From contig DFHY01000108.1 in assembly GCA_002371345.1 (NCBI GenBank), positions 2,046-65,135 on the forward strand: a stretch of DNA of 63,090 nucleotides, read 5' to 3'. The notes below the pieces were generated by a model, which worked only from the letters and a program-made list of their open reading frames with translations, had not been told where the DNA came from and searched no databases. How positions within the stretch are numbered: position 1 is the stretch's first letter; every line of letters begins with the position of its first letter. The position numbers and the translations under genes are program-made. Origin of the DNA: Lachnospiraceae bacterium UBA3711. Its GTDB lineage: Bacteria > Bacillota > Clostridia > Lachnospirales > Lachnospiraceae. Positions 25,658 to 33,612 of the stretch are shown piece by piece.

Positions 25658-26733
25658 CTTTTCAATCCTCCATTCTCCATGCCGCACCAGTCCCCGCGGC
25701 TTACCTGAACCTCATAGCCTATTCCGGATATTCGGTGTTCCATACAGTGGCGGCACTCAGCCGCCTCGTCTCCTGTGCAGATCTTCCCGTCATACAGAAG
25801 ATATTTGTCCCTGACGCCGGAAGGAGACAGATTCGGCATCACGACATTCGCTCCCGCAAGGATTCCCTTCTCTCTTCCGAGAGGATCAATTGTCCCGAGC
25901 GCTGTTGTCGCCGGAAGCAGAACCATAGGGAGCATCAGCCTTATCACCGCCAGCAGGTGAAGAGTGTCCTTCACCTCTCCGCTCTTCTCGTGCGCGAAAG
26001 GAGTATCCCTGTGGGGAATAAACGGACCGATACCCACCATGTGAGGCTTGAATTCCGACATGTAGTACAGGTCTTCCAGAATATCCTCAATTGTCTGCCC
26101 AGGCGATCCGACCATGATGCCGCATCCGACCTGATACCCTATATCCTTCAGATCATTGAGGCACCGCTTCCTGTTCCCGATCGTAAGCCCCGGCGGATGA
26201 AGATGCCTGTAGTGCTCCGGGGATGACGTCTCCTGCCGCAGCAGGTAGCGGTCCGCGCCGGCGTCGAAATATCTCTGGTAGCTCTCACGGCTCTTCTCGC
26301 CGACGGACAGAGTTACCGCACAGTCCGGGTGGCGCTCCTTGATCCCGGATACAATGCGGCACAGATCATCATCCGAGTAATGCAGGTCTTCCCCGCTCTG
26401 CAGGACAATCGTTCTGAACCCAAGCTCATATCCCTGATCGGCGCACGCAAAGATCTCGTCACTGCCAAGCCTGTACCTCTGAGCGTTCCGGTTCGAACGG
26501 CGCAGCCCGCAGTAATAGCAGTCGTTGCGGCAGTAGCTGCTGAACTCTATCAGGCCTCTGAGATACACAGCCTTGTGATAATAATGATCACAGACCTCCC
26601 TGGCCTGCTTATACAGATACTCTTCGTCCGGATCCGTCATGCTCTCAAGAAGAATACGCATATCCTCCCGGCCGAGAGTATGCGCTCTCCTCAGATGATC
26701 TATTCTGTCAAGATTGGATGAATAATCAGCCAT
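25654..26733 (-). CDS. hydE: HydE, radical SAM maturase of the [FeFe]-hydrogenase H-cluster
   Basis: HydE acts on an Fe-cysteine-CO/CN precursor during assembly of the two-iron H-cluster subsite. The 359-residue protein has the radical-SAM motif SSYCRNDCYYCGLRRSN (CxxxCxxC) near residue 65, then TIVLQSGED, LSVGEKSRESY and GCGIMVGSPGQTIEDILEDL. The barrel continues to MPNLSPSGVRDKYLLYDGK. It begins 109 bases after hydF, beyond a terminator-like hairpin, and ends overlapping the alcohol-dehydrogenase fusion. HydG, which supplies CO and CN, and the hydrogenase itself are not in the window. Confidence 0.95.
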   Translation of the reverse strand: MADYSSNLDRIDHLRRAHTLGREDMRILLESMTDPDEEYLYKQAREVCDHYYHKAVYLRGLIEFSSYCRNDCYYCGLRRSNRNAQRYRLGSDEIFACADQGYELGFRTIVLQSGEDLHYSDDDLCRIVSGIKERHPDCAVTLSVGEKSRESYQRYFDAGADRYLLRQETSSPEHYRHLHPPGLTIGNRKRCLNDLKDIGYQVGCGIMVGSPGQTIEDILEDLYYMSEFKPHMVGIGPFIPHRDTPFAHEKSGEVKDTLHLLAVIRLMLPMVLLPATTALGTIDPLGREKGILAGANVVMPNLSPSGVRDKYLLYDGKICTGDEAAECRHCMEHRISGIGYEVQVSRGDWCGMENGGLKR

Positions 26734-26752
26734 TATGCTTTAAGCTCCGTAT

Positions 26753-26793
26753 AAAAAAGACTTCACTGACAGCATGTCCGATCCCCGTGAAGT
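26753..26793 (-). terminator. Terminator-like hairpin between hydF and hydE
   Basis: On the minus strand ACTTCAC (26787-26793) pairs with GTGAAGT (26760-26766), followed directly by a run of six T (26753-26758). The loop is long (20 bases). It would lower read-through from hydF into hydE, or act as an attenuator. Confidence 0.5.
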
Positions 26794-26842
26794 GGGGCGT
26801 CCGCGCAGGTGTGCCGGGCATGACGTAAAATAATAATACCGC

Positions 26843-28084
26843 TCAGGTTTTCAGAATGCCCGCGGCCTCCGGCACCGGCCTCAGGGCGCGAGGAAGTATT
26901 CCGTGAACCTGCGCTATGACCATCCCGTAGTTTGTGACCGGAATCCCGAGTGAAGCTGCCGCCTCATTGCGTGATCTCACCTCCCGCTCATTGAGCATGC
27001 ATGAGCCGCAGTGAATAACAACCTTATAGCGTTCAAGATCCTTCGGAAATGACAGTCCTGAGGATGTCTCGAATACCGGATCCCTGCCTGTGTATTCCCT
27101 TATCCACTTCGGAAGCTTCACCGTACCTATATCACCGCACTGCCTGTGATGCGTACAGCCCTCCGCTATCAGTATCCTGTCGTTGTCCTGAATAGAATCT
27201 ACTGCCCTGACCCCGCGGAGCTGCTGCGCCAGTACACCCTTATACCTGGCCATCAGGATCGAAAAGGAGGTCATAGGTATATCTTCCGGCACCACCTTTG
27301 CCACATGAGCGAAAGCCTGGCTGTCGGTGATCACCAGAGAAGGTCTTTCAGAAGATGATCTCATGACAGAGTCAAGCTCACTGTCCCTGACGCACAGCAC
27401 CTGCGCGCCGTGATCCAGCAGATCCCGCAGCACCTGCTGCTGCGGAAGTATCAGTCTGCCCTTTGGAGCCGACTCATCGATCGGGATAACCAGTATTACA
27501 CGGTCCAGAGGCGATATGAGATCCCCGGCAAGAGGAAGCTCTCCCTTCTCTTTATGTCTGCCGGCTGCCTGCCCTATCATCTCCCTCAGCTTAACTATAT
27601 TCTCACCGGTCTGTGCGCTCACAAACACCTGTGAAGGAACATCTTCTCCTCCCGTGCCCTGAAGCAGCCCGGACTGCTCATCCCTGTCTGCAAGGTCAGA
27701 CTTGTTCCACGCGACAATACATGGAATCTCATGCTCCCTGAACATGCTAAGAAGCCTGCGGTCCGTTTCCCTGAGTCCTGTTGTAAGATCGACTACGAGA
27801 ACCGCAAGGTCTGTCCTTCTGAGTATATCCCTTGTCCTTTCAACCCGGAGATCCCCCAGGTCCCCCTCGTCGTCAAAGCCCGGAGTGTCAGTTATGACGA
27901 CCGGCCCCGCAGGCAGAATCTCCATAGGTTTCGTCACCGGGTCTGTGGTTGTTCCGGGCACCTCGGAGACAACAGACATCTGCTGCGAAGTCAGGGCATT
28001 GACAAGGCTTGACTTGCCCGCGTTGCGGCATCCGAAGAATCCGATGTGAAGCCTGACACTGCCCGGAGCGTCATTCATGCTCAT
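26843..28084 (-). CDS. hydF: HydF, GTPase and scaffold of [FeFe]-hydrogenase maturation
   Basis: HydF carries the two-iron precursor and delivers it to apo-hydrogenase. The 413-residue protein has an N-terminal GTPase domain (GFFGCRNAGKSSLVNALT, TDTPGFDDEGD, VAWNKSD). A middle dimerisation region follows. The C-terminal Fe-S domain keeps the cluster motifs EGCTHHRQCGD and VIHCGSCMLNEREV. GGAGG stands before the ATG at 28084; longer in-frame starts lack a ribosome site. It starts 17 bases after NflB2, so the second nitrogenase-like pair and HydF are probably one transcript. Confidence 0.94.
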   Translation of the reverse strand: MSMNDAPGSVRLHIGFFGCRNAGKSSLVNALTSQQMSVVSEVPGTTTDPVTKPMEILPAGPVVITDTPGFDDEGDLGDLRVERTRDILRRTDLAVLVVDLTTGLRETDRRLLSMFREHEIPCIVAWNKSDLADRDEQSGLLQGTGGEDVPSQVFVSAQTGENIVKLREMIGQAAGRHKEKGELPLAGDLISPLDRVILVIPIDESAPKGRLILPQQQVLRDLLDHGAQVLCVRDSELDSVMRSSSERPSLVITDSQAFAHVAKVVPEDIPMTSFSILMARYKGVLAQQLRGVRAVDSIQDNDRILIAEGCTHHRQCGDIGTVKLPKWIREYTGRDPVFETSSGLSFPKDLERYKVVIHCGSCMLNEREVRSRNEAAASLGIPVTNYGMVIAQVHGILPRALRPVPEAAGILKT

Positions 28085-28101
28085 ATATTGCCTCCTGTCA
28101 T

Positions 28102-29343
28102 CTATCCTATTATGCTCCCCATTCTGTCCAGGTACAGTCTGCCTGACAGCGCAAAATGAGGCGTTTCCTCGAACCTGCAGTCCTTTGAGCAGGCCGGCTT
28201 CAGCATAGGGTCGGCGCAAACCTCATCATAACGTCCGAGGACTTCCCGGATCTCAGACTCTCCCTTAGGGCAAGGCGTGCCGGCCTTTATGAGTCCTCCT
28301 GCAGTCTCCGTAAGAGGAACTATATCCCAGCTTCCCCTGCCGGACAGCATTCTGTCAGCCGCGCGTGATCCTGATATGACACACTCACCGGCAATGCACC
28401 CTCGGACGGAATCATTGCGTTCCGCGGCGCCCGGAAGATCAAGATACGCTGTCCTGCTGACCCTATCGGACGCGCATTTTACAAGAGAACTGAAAAGGAC
28501 ATCAGCAAAAGCCCCGATCGGCACGCCCGCCGTGTATGGAATCCCAAAGGCCTCCTCCATCCATCTGGCCGTATATATGCCGGATGACGACACCGCCAGA
28601 TTGACGTCCGCTCTGAGGGCGTTTCTCAGATTATCCAGTGTATCATCCATCGCCCACATGCTGACCACTTCAAAGCCCGCGGACTCAAGCAGCCTCCGGA
28701 GACGGGCACTCTCATCAGGAGCGGTGAAGTCGAGCGGCGTCATCCCGAGGACATTCAGGCGAAGCCTGCGCCTCACATCAGCATGGGCTTTATCTGTGCC
28801 GTGATATGTTTCCGTATGGCTCTTCCACGAGTCTTCCTCTTCAGAAGCGCCTGAATCATTATGCGCCGCCGCGTCTTCTTCTGCGAACAGCTCCCTGGCA
28901 AGCTCAAGAAATGCATGCCCCGCGCCGTATGTGTAATCATGCATCGCGTTGGTCTCGACGCGGAAGGCCGGGATCCCGGTTACCGAGGATATCTTTGAGC
29001 AGATGGCGGAGAAGTCTGTTCCGATCAGCCATGGAACCGGTGAATTGGCAATCGCGATAAACTCCGGATGAAACTGTTCCGCAGCCTGGACTATATCATC
29101 GATCAGCTTCCTGTCATTTCCGCAGATGGCGTCGAGCTGGGTGAGCCCTGATATAAATATCAGGCTCTCCCTGCTGATCCACCTGATCTCGTCATGAGTA
29201 TTGTATGTGGAATTGCAACCTGACGGATCATGCATCACAACCATTCCGCCCAGCTCATACAGGGCGGAGCATACGCCTGATACATCGCCAGTGTATACCG
29301 GAAGACTCCAGTATGTCTGTTTTTTCCAGCTCTCTGCCGCCAT
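28102..29343 (-). CDS. Nitrogenase component-1-like subunit NflB2
   Basis: A 413-residue protein of the nitrogenase component 1 (NifD/K/E/N) superfamily. The N-terminal core SGVCSALYELGGMVVMHDPS and GCNSTYNTHDE has C25 and C43 at places where NifD/K bind the P-cluster. The third position is ANSPVPWLIGTDF, with no Cys. It ends with a FALSGRLYLDRM motif shared with NflB1, so the two are paralogues. An acidic insert lies around residues 165-200. ATG 29343 is two bases past the NflA2 stop, with GGAGG inside NflA2. No NifB, NifE-type cofactor genes or NifDK-level similarity is seen, so nitrogen fixation is not implied. Confidence 0.84.
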   Translation of the reverse strand: MAAESWKKQTYWSLPVYTGDVSGVCSALYELGGMVVMHDPSGCNSTYNTHDEIRWISRESLIFISGLTQLDAICGNDRKLIDDIVQAAEQFHPEFIAIANSPVPWLIGTDFSAICSKISSVTGIPAFRVETNAMHDYTYGAGHAFLELARELFAEEDAAAHNDSGASEEEDSWKSHTETYHGTDKAHADVRRRLRLNVLGMTPLDFTAPDESARLRRLLESAGFEVVSMWAMDDTLDNLRNALRADVNLAVSSSGIYTARWMEEAFGIPYTAGVPIGAFADVLFSSLVKCASDRVSRTAYLDLPGAAERNDSVRGCIAGECVISGSRAADRMLSGRGSWDIVPLTETAGGLIKAGTPCPKGESEIREVLGRYDEVCADPMLKPACSKDCRFEETPHFALSGRLYLDRMGSIIG

Positions 29344-29344
29344 G

Positions 29345-30721
29345 TCAGCAACCTCCAACGGTTAATTCCGGGCACAGGCTCGGCCAGCCCATTCCCTTTC
29401 TCGGTATGATCTGCCTGTAGTCCAGAGTCCTCTCAGAAGCTTCCGTTATGAGAGCGCAGAGCCTCAGGATACCCTGGTATCCCCACAGTCCTCCGCCCTC
29501 AATGATATTGACAAAGTGCCCGCTCCGGCAGTACCACGCGGCTGTCTGGCCGACAGCTATGGTTTTCTCCCCTGTCCCGGGAATACTCCTCCCGCGGCCG
29601 TACTGCACCATCCCCGGCAGTATCGTGGAGATAAGCTCCAGGTCCGGACAGTTTTCCTTCAGCCACAGGTACGCGTCCCTGTCGTCATCGAGAATCTGAT
29701 TGAGGAAGACACCTCTCACATTTATCCCATGGCTTACTAGGAGCCTCGCGATCCCAAGCGGCCTTGAGTGAGCCGTATAGTCGATGCAGACCTGCCATCC
29801 CTCAAGCGCCTCCGATAGCTCACCCAGCGCTTTTCTGCACTCAGCCTCGCGCATCGAGAACCAGTCATCGCCCGGGGCTTCAAAACCGCACACTCCGGCA
29901 AGCTGCGTTATCTGGTCCCGGATCTCGTCACTGGATACGCCGGCAGACATGTAGGCGTAAGCGCATCCCATCCGCTCCGAGAGCGCCCTGACCGCGTCAC
30001 GCGCATTGGGATATGTGCAGATGTTTACAGCAGCGTCCCCGAGCGTAAGAAACTCCTGATACGTTCTCAGGTCCTTCAGCTGCCTGGCGTCATACCCGTG
30101 AGACCGGAGGAGCTCCATCAGCTCACAGTCGGAAGAAAACGGTATGTCGCACCCCAGTACATTCACTCTTCCGGGGACAGTCTCAAGCGGCTCTACGGGT
30201 GTATATTCCGCCATGCGGAGCTTCATGTCCGGGGTCGGCCCTTCTTTCTGGCGTATGCAGTCCATATATCCCTTCACAAAGCGGATATCCGGGAAGCGTC
30301 TGCTAAGCTCGCGGAATATATAGTCCTCATCGCTGCCCGCGAATATGTGAAGGCACACCAGGAACACAAACACCACGGGAGGCTTATTCTCAAGATGCTC
30401 TATGACATCCGAGACGCCCTCAATAGTGATGGACTCCAGATTGTCGGTCTGCGTGTCCCTCTCTCTGAGCATCACGCCGGAAAACCTGTCGCTGCAGCCC
30501 ATCTCCGCCGCTGTCATTACAACGCCTCTCAGGCAGTTGTCGGCGCAGACATAGATACTGTGAGACTGAGGAACAGCCATACCTATGTGGACTATATTCC
30601 AGGTCCCGTGAGCCGGGGCGTTATACTCAAGAGAGCGCGGAAACGGAGCCGGAAAAGAAGCGTCGGCAATCCGGATACGTTCAATCCCGCCTTCTCCTGA
30701 TCCCGTAATCCTTTCAAGCAT
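29345..30721 (-). CDS. Nitrogenase component-1-like subunit NflA2
   Basis: A 458-residue member of the nitrogenase component 1 superfamily and paralogue of NflA1. Candidate cluster ligands are C59 and C63 (IYVCADNCLRGVV), C76 (EMGC) and C123 (FLVCLHIFAGSD, aligning with the ICATCADALLGTD of NflA1). Three Rossmann-like repeats follow, as in NifD. It starts directly after the TM1266-type gene and overlaps NflB2's ribosome site, so A2 and B2 are expected to form an alpha-beta pair. By analogy with NifEN it could be a scaffold that accepts a cluster from A1B1 or HydF; this is inference. Confidence 0.82.
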   Translation of the reverse strand: MLERITGSGEGGIERIRIADASFPAPFPRSLEYNAPAHGTWNIVHIGMAVPQSHSIYVCADNCLRGVVMTAAEMGCSDRFSGVMLRERDTQTDNLESITIEGVSDVIEHLENKPPVVFVFLVCLHIFAGSDEDYIFRELSRRFPDIRFVKGYMDCIRQKEGPTPDMKLRMAEYTPVEPLETVPGRVNVLGCDIPFSSDCELMELLRSHGYDARQLKDLRTYQEFLTLGDAAVNICTYPNARDAVRALSERMGCAYAYMSAGVSSDEIRDQITQLAGVCGFEAPGDDWFSMREAECRKALGELSEALEGWQVCIDYTAHSRPLGIARLLVSHGINVRGVFLNQILDDDRDAYLWLKENCPDLELISTILPGMVQYGRGRSIPGTGEKTIAVGQTAAWYCRSGHFVNIIEGGGLWGYQGILRLCALITEASERTLDYRQIIPRKGMGWPSLCPELTVGGC

Positions 30722-30723
30722 TA

Positions 30724-30996
30724 TTATTTCCCATCCCCGGAAATTTCCGTAATCACATCAGAGTAGGTCGTCCTGCTGGCAACTCCTTCAAGCTTGCCTA
30801 TCTTTCCCGACAGAGCAGAGATAAAATCCTGCGGAGCGTCGACCGCAATGCTTATAATATTGATGTTCCTCTCCCTGTAAGGGATTCCCATTCTTCCGAT
30901 GATGTAATCAGACGCTTCGTGAAGATATTCGTTCAGCTTCGATATCTGTTTCTTATCCGAGACTATTATCGACAGTAGCGCAACTCTCTTGGACAT
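30724..30996 (-). CDS. TM1266-type iron-only hydrogenase system putative regulator
   Basis: A 90-residue ACT/NikR-like protein. It opens MSKRVALLSIIVSDKK and has EASDYIIGRMGIPYRERNIN and a second strand-helix unit IISIAVDAPQDFISALSGKIG. This matches the TM1266 family, encoded with [FeFe]-hydrogenase maturation genes and predicted to be regulatory; no DNA-binding domain is present. AAAGGAG precedes the ATG. It opens the second half of the cluster, right after a structured spacer and two bases before NflA2. Its presence is a further sign of [FeFe]-hydrogenase-type metabolism. Confidence 0.88.
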   Translation of the reverse strand: MSKRVALLSIIVSDKKQISKLNEYLHEASDYIIGRMGIPYRERNINIISIAVDAPQDFISALSGKIGKLEGVASRTTYSDVITEISGDGK

Positions 30997-31025
30997 AATG
31001 ATCTCCTTTCGTTGAATAAAATATT

Positions 31026-31210
31026 GTTCACGGTCTCTTCCCCCTCAGACCGTGAACCGTAAACGCTCCGCGTTTCCGTCGCTGCTTCGCAGCTTCTGTT
31101 CACGGTTGCGGGGGATGTTCCCGCTTCGCGGCCTTGCTCTGAGCCTTTTCACTGCCTTTCGCAAGCAAGCTTGCTCCGGCAGTTGAAAGGCTCAGAGCGG
31201 CCGTGAACAG
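31026..31210. repeat. Structured multi-stem intergenic element
   Basis: A compact array of inverted repeats in the hypE to TM1266 spacer. GTTCACGGTCT/AGACCGTGAAC (31026-31057) comes first, then AAACGC/GCGTTT, then GCTGC-TTC-GCAGC (31081-31093). An outer stem CTGTTCACGG (31096-31105) / CCGTGAACAG (31201-31210) encloses GCGGG/CCCGC and the long stem GCTCTGAGCCTTT/AAAGGCTCAGAGC (31136-31198). The repeated GTTCACGG module suggests a mobile palindromic element; alternatively it is an RNA processing or attenuation structure. There is no coding sequence. Confidence 0.7.
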
Positions 31211-31222
31211 TAACATTTTGTG

Positions 31223-32236
31223 TCAGCATATCCTGGGCAGAAGCTCATTTCCGGGCTGCGGAAGGTAGGTCTGTGTCCCGATAGAAGTACGCATCACCAC
31301 ACGGCCCTTCTCCGTATCCGTCACATATCCTATCACCGCGGCATCCCCGGTGTGCTCCTGTTCCCTGAGGATATTAAGCACTTTCGTAGCCTTCTCCCTG
31401 GGCACGATCATCACGAGCGTTCCCTCACAGGCAAGGTACATCGGATCAAGCCCGAGCATGCCGCACACTCCTCCCACTGCCGGATCTACAGGAATTGATT
31501 CCTGCTCAAGCTCGAATCCGCATCCGCTCTCCGCGGCTATCTCATAGAGCACGGTTCCGACTCCGCCGCGGGTAGCGTCCCTTATGACATGAACATCAGG
31601 AACCTCCTTCAGCACCGCATCTACACTGTTCCACAGCGGCGCGCAGTCACTGCTCACCTTCGCGTCGATCCCGAATTCATCTCTCTCCAGCAGGATGCAG
31701 CAGCCATGCCTGCCTATATCCCCTGTTACCAGTACGCAGTCTCCCGGCTTCGCATTCTTACCTGAGGTGTTGACCTGATCATCGATCACCCCGACTCCTG
31801 TCGTTGTTATGAATACGCCGTCGACCTGCCCCTTCCCGGCAACCTTGGTATCTCCCGCTACTATTCTGACGCCGGCCTCCTTCGCTGTCTTCTCCATGGA
31901 AGAGACTATCTCTTCGAGCCGGTCAAACGGGAAGCCCTCCTCGATGACAAACGCACATGTCAGATACAGAGGCCTGGCTCCCATACATGCAAGGTCATTA
32001 ACCGTCCCGCAGATGGACAGCTTGCCGATATTGCCGCCGTTGAAAAAACGCGGCGAGACGATAAAGCCGTCCGTCGTCATGGCGATTCTCCCCCCTGGCC
32101 GCGGAAGTACCGCCGCGTCATCCGCCGTAAAGTAAGGATTGGAAAAATGAGCCTTGAATACCTGTCCTATCAGTTCCGCCGTCTGCCTGCCGCCCGCGCC
32201 GTGCGCGAGAGTTACTGTTTTTCCGGTAAGGTCCAT
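31223..32236 (-). CDS. hypE: HypE, carbamoyl dehydratase of the cyanide-ligand pathway
   Basis: HypE takes the carbamoyl group from HypF onto its C-terminal Cys and dehydrates it with ATP to thiocyanate, the CN donor. The 337-residue PurM/SelD-like protein begins with LAHGAGGRQTAELI and has FTADDAAVLP and VAGDTKVAGKGQVDGVFITT. It ends in PRIC, the essential terminal Cys. ATG 32236 is preferred over longer in-frame starts since GGGAGG lies just ahead. It begins 22 bases after hypD. All features needed for CN chemistry are present. Confidence 0.96.
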   Translation of the reverse strand: MDLTGKTVTLAHGAGGRQTAELIGQVFKAHFSNPYFTADDAAVLPRPGGRIAMTTDGFIVSPRFFNGGNIGKLSICGTVNDLACMGARPLYLTCAFVIEEGFPFDRLEEIVSSMEKTAKEAGVRIVAGDTKVAGKGQVDGVFITTTGVGVIDDQVNTSGKNAKPGDCVLVTGDIGRHGCCILLERDEFGIDAKVSSDCAPLWNSVDAVLKEVPDVHVIRDATRGGVGTVLYEIAAESGCGFELEQESIPVDPAVGGVCGMLGLDPMYLACEGTLVMIVPREKATKVLNILREQEHTGDAAVIGYVTDTEKGRVVMRTSIGTQTYLPQPGNELLPRIC

Positions 32237-32258
32237 ACCTGCCTCCCTTTCTGTCATT

Positions 32259-33329
32259 TCACTGCTTCCCATAGAGATAAAACGCGGAACAGGCGCCCTC
32301 CGATGAGACCATGCAGGCCCCCACCGGATGGTCAGGAGTGCATGCCCTGCCAAACAGAGGGCAGTCCCTGGGCGTGCACTCTCCCTGAAGTACATGTCCG
32401 CATCTGCAGCCCCTGGACTCACGTCCTTCTATATGCGGCAGATCATATTTTCTGCGCGCGTCGTACGCTGCGTATTCATCCCTAAGGCGCATGCCGGAAT
32501 CTTCCATATCGCCTATTCCGCGCCACCTGGAACTGCAGGGCTGCATATATCTGTCGACTATAGCCCTGGCTTCAGGGCTTCCGTTCTCATGGACTACCCG
32601 GGGATACGCGTTTACCAGGAACGGCTCCCCTTCCTGAAACTTCCTGACTATGACCGCCAGGGCAGTGAGAAGCTCCGGCGCGGTGAATCCCGCCACCACG
32701 CCGCTCATACCGAGCTCAAGCATCTGCCTGCAGTCATTAAGCCCCATGACCGCGCACACATGTCCGGGATACAGATACGCGTCAGTCGTATTCATCATCG
32801 CGCGGTAAGCCGCCGGCATGGTCTTGTTGGCACACAGAAGGCTGAAGTTGCCAATACCGTCGGAAACGGCGTTTTCAAGCGCGATGCATGAAGACGGCGT
32901 CGTCGTCTCGAAGCCGACAGAGAGGAATACGCACTCCTCATCAGGATGCTCCCTGGCATATACCTCGGCGTCAAGCGGCGAATATACAACTCTGACCTTC
33001 GCTCCTCTGCCGCGCTCTGCCTGAAGGCTTGAATCCGATCCGGGCACTCTTACAAGATCGCCGAACGTCAGGATCGTACATCCCTTATCAATGGCAAGCA
33101 TGACAGCCTCATCAATGTACGAGACCGGTGTCACGCAGACCGGACATCCGGGCCCTGATATCAGGCTGATGTCCTCAGACAGAAGGCTGCGGATACCCAG
33201 CCTGAATATCTCATGGGTATGAGTGCCGCATACCTCCATGATACGTATCTTCGGTCCGCGGTAAGATGATATTATGTCTCTCGCCTTCTCCATGGCTCCG
33301 GTCATTCTGCCGCCGGTATTGACTGTCAT
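32259..33329 (-). CDS. hypD: HypD, Fe(CN)2CO assembly scaffold
   Basis: HypD with HypC holds the iron that receives CN and CO. The 356-residue protein has the catalytic EVCGTHTH near residue 33, GPGCPVCVTP, GFETTTPSS and the C-terminal [4Fe-4S] ligand region CRCGHVLQGECTPRDCPLF followed by ACTPDHPVGACMVSSEGACSA. The ATG overlaps the hypC stop (ATGA). The chain is complete and no ligand is missing, so functional Fe(CN)2CO assembly is likely. Confidence 0.96.
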   Translation of the reverse strand: MTVNTGGRMTGAMEKARDIISSYRGPKIRIMEVCGTHTHEIFRLGIRSLLSEDISLISGPGCPVCVTPVSYIDEAVMLAIDKGCTILTFGDLVRVPGSDSSLQAERGRGAKVRVVYSPLDAEVYAREHPDEECVFLSVGFETTTPSSCIALENAVSDGIGNFSLLCANKTMPAAYRAMMNTTDAYLYPGHVCAVMGLNDCRQMLELGMSGVVAGFTAPELLTALAVIVRKFQEGEPFLVNAYPRVVHENGSPEARAIVDRYMQPCSSRWRGIGDMEDSGMRLRDEYAAYDARRKYDLPHIEGRESRGCRCGHVLQGECTPRDCPLFGRACTPDHPVGACMVSSEGACSAFYLYGKQ

Positions 33330-33538
33330 ACCAGGTATTCCTCCATCAGATCATCCGCCTGTTCTTCCTCATTCTCCGTGATCTTCGCGATAGCGGCCCC
33401 GGCATGCACCATAACATAGTCACCAGGCTCAAGGTCTGACAGAAGCTGCGCGGACACTTCTCTCCTCGCGCCCGACGCGTCAACTATGGCGCTGCCTGCG
33501 TTCACCCTGACAACTCTGGCCGATAATCCTACACACAT
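33326..33538 (-). CDS. hypC: HypC/HupF family chaperone
   Basis: A 70-residue chaperone beginning MCVGLSARVV; the N-terminal Cys2 is the iron-binding residue shared with HypD. The central MVHAGAAIAKI segment is typical of HypC. AGGAGG lies eight bases before the ATG. It sits between hypF and hypD in a leftward hypF-C-D-E run. In [NiFe] systems HypC also carries Fe(CN)2CO to the large subunit; here the acceptor is unknown. Confidence 0.94.
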   Translation of the reverse strand: MCVGLSARVVRVNAGSAIVDASGARREVSAQLLSDLEPGDYVMVHAGAAIAKITENEEEQADDLMEEYLV

Positions 33539-33612
33539 ATCTCTGTCCTCCTTTTTATTATCGTCAATGCCCGCTCACCGGGCTTATGTATAGCTGATAG
33601 TTCTCCTCAATG

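Noticed and set aside
31026..31210. Insertion sequence remnant with transposase
   Set aside because: No open frame or transposase motif and no target-site duplication could be recognised; only inverted repeats are present.
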